A stretch of DNA of 64,000 bases from assembly GCF_000213175.1 (NCBI RefSeq), contig NW_009799104.1, positions 1-64,000 of the forward strand, in the 5' to 3' direction. The DNA comes from Neurospora tetrasperma FGSC 2508 (Eukaryota > Ascomycota > Sordariomycetes > Sordariales > Sordariaceae). Under the pieces are notes generated by a model that ran no database searches, was not told the DNA's origin, and saw only the letters and a program-made list of their open reading frames with translations. Below, one piece after another: positions 59,026 to 64,000 of the stretch. How positions within the stretch are numbered: the stretch's first letter is position 1; each line of letters opens with the position of its first letter. The position numbers and the translations under genes were made by a program.

Positions 59026-59037
59026 AACCCTAACCCC
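59026..59037 (+). promoter_or_regulatory. Telobox-like site between the GNAT and Tapt1-family genes
   Basis: AACCCTAACCCC lies 337 bases upstream of the GNAT start and 763 bases before the Tapt1-like start. It is a short match to fungal teloboxes. Confidence 0.3.
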
Positions 59038-59250
59038 AAGCACATGATGCTGCAAGGGGCCAAGACCTTTGAATTATGTGAACTGAATGATGCACAGACC
59101 GAGGCGGCTATACTCGCGGCTATAGTGTACATCTCTGTAGCTGAATCGGGATCCGGTGCAGGAAAAATAAATTACACCGATTCGAGATTTGATGTTTCAG
59201 GTATCTCGAAAGTGAATGTCGTAGAAAAACAACAGCAAAAAGCTCGGACT

Positions 59251-59370
59251 GACCAGATCGGGAATCGAACACAGGAGTGAAGGTTCAACTCAATACCGAC
59301 CAGATGGCAGACCTACGGAAATGCTAACGCCTTTTCTGGACCCAGCGCACTACCACATAGGCTACTGGAC
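59251..59370 (-). other. tRNA-like sequence, probably a degenerate tRNA-Trp copy
   Basis: On the minus strand, a box A-like TAGCCTATGTGGTAG is followed by GGGTCCAGA (CCA anticodon context) and, further on, GTTCGATTCCCGATCTGGTC, a T-loop and acceptor end. The T-stem has two mismatches, the acceptor pairs poorly and no proper anticodon 3' stem is found. An intron-bearing gene is conceivable, but I treat it as a relic. Confidence 0.25.
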
Positions 59371-59799
59371 CGTGGTGGAGGGTCTACACTTTGTTGCTTA
59401 TATGGTCCCAGTACGTGAAGGCCTGTCGTCACTCATGGTATGTGGTAAAAGCATGACTGATGAAGCCACGTCTGCCACTGAATGGAAGTCGTTTGCGCAG
59501 TTAGGACACACCGAAGTCGATATCAGCGAAAGATAAGGAATGTTGCCGGGGAGCACTTTACAGGGGTCTCCAGCAGGTCATTAGTGGAGCTACCTTAACG
59601 GCCAGGAACCGCAACGTCATTGGCGCCAAGGCTGAACCACACGCCGATCATCCACTTGTTCTTTCTCGCTGTCCGCCTCGTGTCATTCTTTGATCTTTTG
59701 TCACGACAGCCGCCTTGCCCAACAACAGCAACATGAAGGCACTGGACCGGTCATAAAAGCTATACAAAGTGCGGTAAATACTCCGCCCGAACGAAAACC

Positions 59800-62700
59800 A
59801 TGGATGGGGATACTGCGGTCCCAAATGGCGGACAGCAGAACGGCCACGGCGACGGCCACGGCCACGATTCACGCGCCGCCGTCTCCAGCCACGACACCAA
59901 CACACAAGCACATGCCCCGATAGTACAAGTCATTGATGTGAAAGCAAGCGTCGAAGATGGCCATGAGCACTCCAGCACAGCATCCACCCATCTTCCATCT
60001 CCACACCTCACCGCAAGCGACCTCGCAGCTCGAGCTGCCCGCGACACCAACATGACATCCGCAAGAGTTACGAACGGCACCACGGCTGCAGAACATTCAA
60101 ACGACCGCCTCACCCCCTTCAACGAGACATTGTCCTCTACTGGCCCGACCGAGCCCTTTGTGCCTTTTGTCCATCTGCCCACACCCGAGCCTGAGACTCA
60201 ACCAGCCACTCCTGCGCAACCTCCCAGTCCCAGCCGCTCCAAGACCCGAAGCCGATCAGAGACAACGACAGGTGCTCAAAATGGAGTACGCCGTCTGTCC
60301 GCCTCCAAGATCCAAGAACTGACGAACGCCCCCGAGTCCCTACCCATTGCGACAGCTCCCAACCGCCAGCCTGCTGAGCCTACATTCTCACCCGCCCTTG
60401 CCGAAGTAAGCTCTAGACTCCAGTCTCAACTGGGACTTGCAAATGGGAATGGTCACAGCACATCGAGCACAAGAACACACCCACAAAGGCCTGCAATCGC
60501 CGCGCGAACCGTGTCTACTCCACCGGTGAGCAGGCGTCAGACGGCCACGGCTGCCCAACAAGCTCACCCAGCTCAGCAGGCCTCGATCCGTCGCAATTCG
60601 TACCAGCCGAATCCTCGACCGCCGCCTCTCGATCTCGATGGAACGAGCAACTTGAACACTGGCGCCGAACCCAGGACCGCCCCTCCACTGCGCCAGCCCG
60701 AGCCCGACCCGGCGCCCCCATCTCCCATACCGTCATCTATCCCTCTACCGCCCATGTCAGTCCCTACGCTTCTGCAACTCGAACTGGCTGGATCGCGACC
60801 GAGTCCTCTCTACATACACCACTCATACACAAGCGACATCCCCTACGAGTCGAGCGCAATCAAGTTTGAGCGGTTGAAGAACTTCTTGGTTCTGCCCTTC
60901 GTCCTCGAGCGATGCATAACCTTCGGTGCTTTGGCTTGTCTGGATGCTTGGCTGTGGACCTTCACCGTCCTACCTATGCGCTTTGGCATTGCCGTGTGGA
61001 TTCTCCTTCAATGGTGGGGATATGTTATTGGCAAAGAAACTCGATGGGTGGTAGGATTCGTGTGGTACGGCTTGGGCCGCATGTGGAAGCGCGGCCGTCG
61101 GGGTCGGTCCGAGTCAGTCGCCAGTACGGATGGTCAGCGGTCCAGGAGTCAAAGTCGGGTACGGGAGCAGCCAGTCAATCACAATAGCACTGCTGCTACT
61201 ACTACCACCACCACCACCACCGGCGCCGACACTCGTCATCCCAACCTCCGCATGGCTCCTGGGACTAAGCCCCCCGGTCCCAGTCGTCGTGCGAGAGGCT
61301 ACCTCGGTCACCGCCGCACCAAGTCCAACCCGTCCAACCTGTCACACTACAACAAAGCCGACCTGCTCCAAGGCGCCGTCGTCATCTTCTCCTCCATTGC
61401 CCTCATGTCTCTCGACGCCTCGCGCATGTATCATTCCATTCGCGCTCAATCCGCTATCAAGCTGTACACCATCTACAACCTGCTCGAAGTGGGCGACCGT
61501 TTGTTATCGGCCCTCGGGCAGGACATATTTGAATGCTTGTTCAGTAACGAGACGTTGTCGAGGGATAGCCTAGGGCGCAGCAAGGTCTTGCTCCCCTTGG
61601 GTATCTTCTGTCTGGCGCTGGTGTACAACATCCTACATGCGGTAATTCTGTTTTATCAGGTCATTGCGCTGAACGTGGCTGTTAACTCGTACAGCAACAC
61701 GCTGTTGACACTTCTTATGTCGAACCAGTTCGTCGAAATCAAGTCAGCCGTGTTTAAGAGGTTCGAAAAGGAGAACACCTTCCAGATGGCTTGTGCCGAT
61801 ATCGTCGAGCGGTTCCAGCTGTGGATCATGCTGTTGATCATCGCCATGCGTAACGTGGTGGAGGTTGGCGGGCTCAGTGTGCCCGGGGCAGGCAGCGAAG
61901 ATGCGGGCCCTAGTTCCTTTCCTCTACATACGGCGAGTATACTGCCCGCGAGCTTTACGATTCTGCCCAACTGGCTGTGGTCCGGCGAAGTACTGAGCCC
62001 GCTCGCTGTGGTCATTGCAAGCGAGATGGTGGTGGACTGGATCAAGCATGCTTACGTGAACAAGTTTAACAATATCAAACCGAACTTCTATAGCAGGATT
62101 TTGGATATATTGTGCAAGGATTACTATACGAATGTACGTCTGCCCTCTCCCCCTTTCTACCTTCATCGTCTAACAGCAGTTCAGGCCTTCGTAACGCCCC
62201 AGTTAACCCGCCGCCTGGGCCTACCCCTATTGCCCTTGTCCTGCCTCTTCATCCGCGCCTCATTCCAGATCTATAACATGTTCGTCGCCGTACATGTCCC
62301 TCCTCCTCTGCCGCCTTCGACACAAACTTCTCTCTCCGTCGAATCAGCTACACCCTCACCCGCCATGCTAGCCGCTTTGGACCATCTAGACAAGAAGATT
62401 CGCATTGCTCTAGGCCGAGCGGTATACGGCTACCCTTTCGGTGAATCCGGTGGACTAGGGGATAATGTTTATGGCCCGGCCTCGGCTCCCACAGGGGATA
62501 CACCCGAAGCAGCCGGCCTCGCAACTCACATTTGGCACTCGGTGTCCAAGTGGTTGCCAGAGTGGAAATGGACATCCGACGACGTCATTGCTTTTCTGAC
62601 CATGATAACTGTCTTCCTTCTGATCTTTTTGGTGCTTCTCATCTTCAAGCTTTTGTTGGGTATGTTCTTGCTGCGGTATTCGAGAGACAGGTACGCAAGG

Positions 62701-62970
62701 ATGAAGGTTAAGGAGGCTGCCATTGCTGCTGGACAGGCGGAAAAGGAGTCATTTGAGACACAAGGCAAGAGAGTAGGGGGGTATGGACAGGTCGAGGTGG
62801 GAGAAGAAAGAAGGAGGTGGATATTTGCCGATGATCCCAAGGGGCTGAACAAAGTACGGGAGAGGGAGAAGGGCGGCGGGGGAGGGAAGGGAGGAGGGGG
62901 TGGTGGGAAACCAGAAAAGGATTTGGGAACAGTGATGAGGTATGAGATGATTGCCAAGAGGATTTGGTAA
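59800..62970 (+). CDS. Tapt1/Emp65-family (DUF747) multi-pass ER membrane protein
   Basis: Exons 59800-62133 and 62185-62970, separated by a 51-nt GTACGT...CAG intron with a CTAAC branch, give 1039 aa. The intron is in frame and lacks stops, so unspliced reading is also open. The first 340 residues are low complexity (Ser, Thr, Pro, Gln). The family core begins at ERLKNFLVLPFVLERCITFGALACLDAWLWTFTVLPMR. It continues with LQGAVVIFSSIALMSLDASRMYHSIRAQSAIKLYTIYNLLEVGDRLLSALGQDI and LLTLLMSNQFVEIKSAVFKRFEKEN, all characteristic of Tapt1 (human TAPT1, yeast Emp65). Yeast Emp65 works with Slp1 in protecting ER proteins. Five or more helices are visible. A poly-Thr run and a Gly/Lys-rich tail are species-type insertions. 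Confidence 0.92.
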   Translation: MDGDTAVPNGGQQNGHGDGHGHDSRAAVSSHDTNTQAHAPIVQVIDVKASVEDGHEHSSTASTHLPSPHLTASDLAARAARDTNMTSARVTNGTTAAEHSNDRLTPFNETLSSTGPTEPFVPFVHLPTPEPETQPATPAQPPSPSRSKTRSRSETTTGAQNGVRRLSASKIQELTNAPESLPIATAPNRQPAEPTFSPALAEVSSRLQSQLGLANGNGHSTSSTRTHPQRPAIAARTVSTPPVSRRQTATAAQQAHPAQQASIRRNSYQPNPRPPPLDLDGTSNLNTGAEPRTAPPLRQPEPDPAPPSPIPSSIPLPPMSVPTLLQLELAGSRPSPLYIHHSYTSDIPYESSAIKFERLKNFLVLPFVLERCITFGALACLDAWLWTFTVLPMRFGIAVWILLQWWGYVIGKETRWVVGFVWYGLGRMWKRGRRGRSESVASTDGQRSRSQSRVREQPVNHNSTAATTTTTTTTGADTRHPNLRMAPGTKPPGPSRRARGYLGHRRTKSNPSNLSHYNKADLLQGAVVIFSSIALMSLDASRMYHSIRAQSAIKLYTIYNLLEVGDRLLSALGQDIFECLFSNETLSRDSLGRSKVLLPLGIFCLALVYNILHAVILFYQVIALNVAVNSYSNTLLTLLMSNQFVEIKSAVFKRFEKENTFQMACADIVERFQLWIMLLIIAMRNVVEVGGLSVPGAGSEDAGPSSFPLHTASILPASFTILPNWLWSGEVLSPLAVVIASEMVVDWIKHAYVNKFNNIKPNFYSRILDILCKDYYTNVRLPSPPFYLHRLTAVQAFVTPQLTRRLGLPLLPLSCLFIRASFQIYNMFVAVHVPPPLPPSTQTSLSVESATPSPAMLAALDHLDKKIRIALGRAVYGYPFGESGGLGDNVYGPASAPTGDTPEAAGLATHIWHSVSKWLPEWKWTSDDVIAFLTMITVFLLIFLVLLIFKLLLGMFLLRYSRDRYARMKVKEAAIAAGQAEKESFETQGKRVGGYGQVEVGEERRRWIFADDPKGLNKVREREKGGGGGKGGGGGGKPEKDLGTVMRYEMIAKRIW

Positions 62971-63278
62971 AGGGATCCATGCCATTCTGAAGTTGGAAGA
63001 AATCGAAGCTTGTAATTGTCAATTCATTGCTTCCTGGATCCGGCGTCACCAAACACATAATATTATTATCTGTATTATATACATACACCTATATCTGTCA
63101 TTGGAGTTCGGTGAGAACCAAGGTTGATACAAAATCTGGCCTTCCTGATAGCCTGCGGCATCTACATCTTGATCGAGTCTTGTGCCGTCATCGGCAGTTC
63201 AAATACTGTCTTTCGTTGAATAGAGGTGCGTGAGTTTCCTACCCGAGCAAGGTAGCAGGTACCTCTACCTAATGGTGT
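62971..63278. other. Convergent 3' intergenic region
   Basis: 308 bases between two convergent stop codons. A TACCTCTACCT motif lies at 63260-63270, just after the terpene synthase stop codon. Otherwise UTR-like and AT rich. Confidence 0.5.
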
Positions 63279-63686
63279 TTACAAAGGAATAGCAACGCTC
63301 TTATCACTCTTCAACCACCCTCTTTTCGCAAGACCATACCGCTCGGTTGCTAACCTGTTTGAATGTCAGCTTTCTCGGCCCTCATGCAAGAAAATGGAAA
63401 GAGAGATACGAACGTCCACTCATAATGCCCAGTCATGATCGTATACACCGAGTGCAGGTACTTCTCAACATGCTTCCTCACCATAGGGTCGGGATCTTCA
63501 GCAACCATCTCCCGAAGTCTCGCGCCAGCTGCTTCCATCTTGTTACTGACTTGACGCAAATCTTCAACGAGGAGATTGATAGCCTTATCCAGATTATGAC
63601 CAGATGTGCGGTAGGTGAGGTCAATAGCCACAAGCCCAGGCCAGTTGACCTTCATCTCTTTTGGCAGGGAAAGGACGTCGTTTACA
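63279..63686 (-). CDS. Terpene synthase (class I sesquiterpene-cyclase type), C-terminal part only
   Basis: Two terminal exons are visible: 63686-63414 and 63354-63279, joined across a 59-nt intron with an unusual GTTCGT start and a GCTGAC branch. They encode the last 116 residues. The first exon starts at V-N-D-V-L-S-L-P-K-E, the NSE/DTE metal-binding motif (NDxxSxxxE) of class I terpene synthases. A helical region (INLLVEDLRQVSNKMEAAGARL) and the family C terminus GHYEWTLATERYGLAKRGW follow, including the conserved R-Y pair. These enzymes cyclise prenyl diphosphates; the product cannot be predicted. The N-terminal part, with the DDxxD-type motif, lies in the gap: the intron 5' of 63686 runs into an A58 tract and Ns. 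The stop is TAA at 63279-63281. Confidence 0.88.
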
Positions 63687-63782
63687 CTGTCGCCGCTCTT
63701 TGTCAGTCACATATATTTCACAAAAAAACAAACAAACCAAACACCCCGAGAAATGGGCAGGACGGCACGAAAGCCGGGGAAG

Positions 63783-63840
<58 letters not shown>
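63783..63840. repeat. A58 homopolymer abutting an assembly gap
   Basis: Fifty-eight A residues run straight into Ns. On the coding strand of the terpene synthase this is T58 within an intron. The true length is unknown, and the run is the probable reason for the gap. Confidence 0.9.
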
Positions 63841-64000
63841 NNNNNNNNNNNNNNNNNNNNNNNNNNNNNNNNNNNNNNNNNNNNNNNNNNNNNNNNNNNN
63901 NNNNNNNNNNNNNNNNNNNNNNNNNNNNNNNNNNNNNNNNNNNNNNNNNNNNNNNNNNNNNNNNNNNNNNNNNNNNNNNNNNNNNNNNNNNNNNNNNNNN
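63841..64000. other. Assembly gap (N)
   Basis: The last 160 positions are N. The remaining 5' exons of the terpene synthase must lie beyond the A58 tract. Confidence 0.99.

Larger units (their letters stand above)
58690..59799. other. Divergent intergenic region with telobox-like site and tRNA-like sequence
   Basis: Promoter space between the GNAT and Tapt1-family genes. It holds a TATAAAA box (58765-58771), AACCCTAACCCC (59026-59037) and, on the minus strand at 59251-59370, a tRNA-like sequence. That sequence has box A (TAGCCTATGTGG) and a box B-like GTTCGATTCCC, but poor stem pairing. Confidence 0.5.

Noticed and set aside
1-63840. Dispersed 5S rRNA gene or CRISPR array
   Set aside because: I looked for the Neurospora-type 5S core and for regularly spaced direct repeats and saw neither.

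Overview
This is one end of a chromosome from a filamentous ascomycete, most likely Neurospora, Sordaria or a close relative. It opens with a C-strand telomere array of CCCTAA units. The genes have short introns, about 50-290 nt, with GTRNGT starts, CTRAC or CTGAC branch sites a few bases before the acceptor, and YAG ends. A TpA-rich stretch beside the telomere looks like repeat-induced point mutation (RIP). The gene families are typical of Pezizomycotina. The species is inferred from style, not proven. The right end runs into a 58-base A homopolymer and then Ns, so it is an assembly gap and not a biological boundary.

Layout: telomere (1-121) and TpA-rich subtelomere (122-419). Next come a secreted lactonase-type beta-propeller (420-1645, -), a small hydrophilic protein (2768-3157, +) and a membrane-anchored GT34-like glycosyltransferase (3827-5094, -). 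After 3 kb without genes come an ACS-family MFS transporter (8197-10736, +), a Zn2Cys6 transcription factor (14016-16636, +), a Nudix/eIF2B-like fusion (16966-18753, -), a small Tc1/mariner-type MITE (19041-19219) and a single-pass membrane protein (19814-20706, +). Then come a sugar transporter (23376-25445, +), two divergent four-helix membrane proteins (25651-26612, - and 28319-29085, +), an F-box-like protein (31735-33632, +), a GH16-CBM1 carbohydrase (34560-36104, +) and a metallo-beta-lactamase-fold hydrolase (36403-37602, -). A tRNA-Arg(ACG) lies at 38865-38936, followed by a LaeA-like methyltransferase with a one-base frameshift in a C7 run (39013-40367, -). A DEDDh-nuclease-like protein (41752-43353, +) is followed by a WW/FF splicing factor of the Urn1/Dre4 type (43688-45523, +), a GH10 xylanase (45844-47323, -) and an amino-acid permease (49713-51592, -). 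After 5.2 kb without a recognisable gene come a dienelactone hydrolase (56768-57696, +), a GNAT acetyltransferase (57946-58689, -), a Tapt1-family membrane protein (59800-62970, +) and the 3' end of a terpene synthase (63279-63686, -).

The genes do not form one cluster. There is a loose theme of plant-polymer use and import (GH10 xylanase, GH16-CBM1, sugar and amino-acid transporters, dienelactone hydrolase). There is also some potential for secondary metabolism (terpene synthase, LaeA-like methyltransferase, Zn2Cys6 regulator), but these genes are too far apart to call a biosynthetic cluster. Exon joins were worked out by hand: each was required to keep frame, use GT-AG and restore the expected protein family. 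No transcript data were available. The best leads are the frameshifted methyltransferase, the MITE with perfect 24-bp inverted repeats, the Nudix-eIF2B fusion, the truncated terpene synthase at the gap, and the very short subtelomere.
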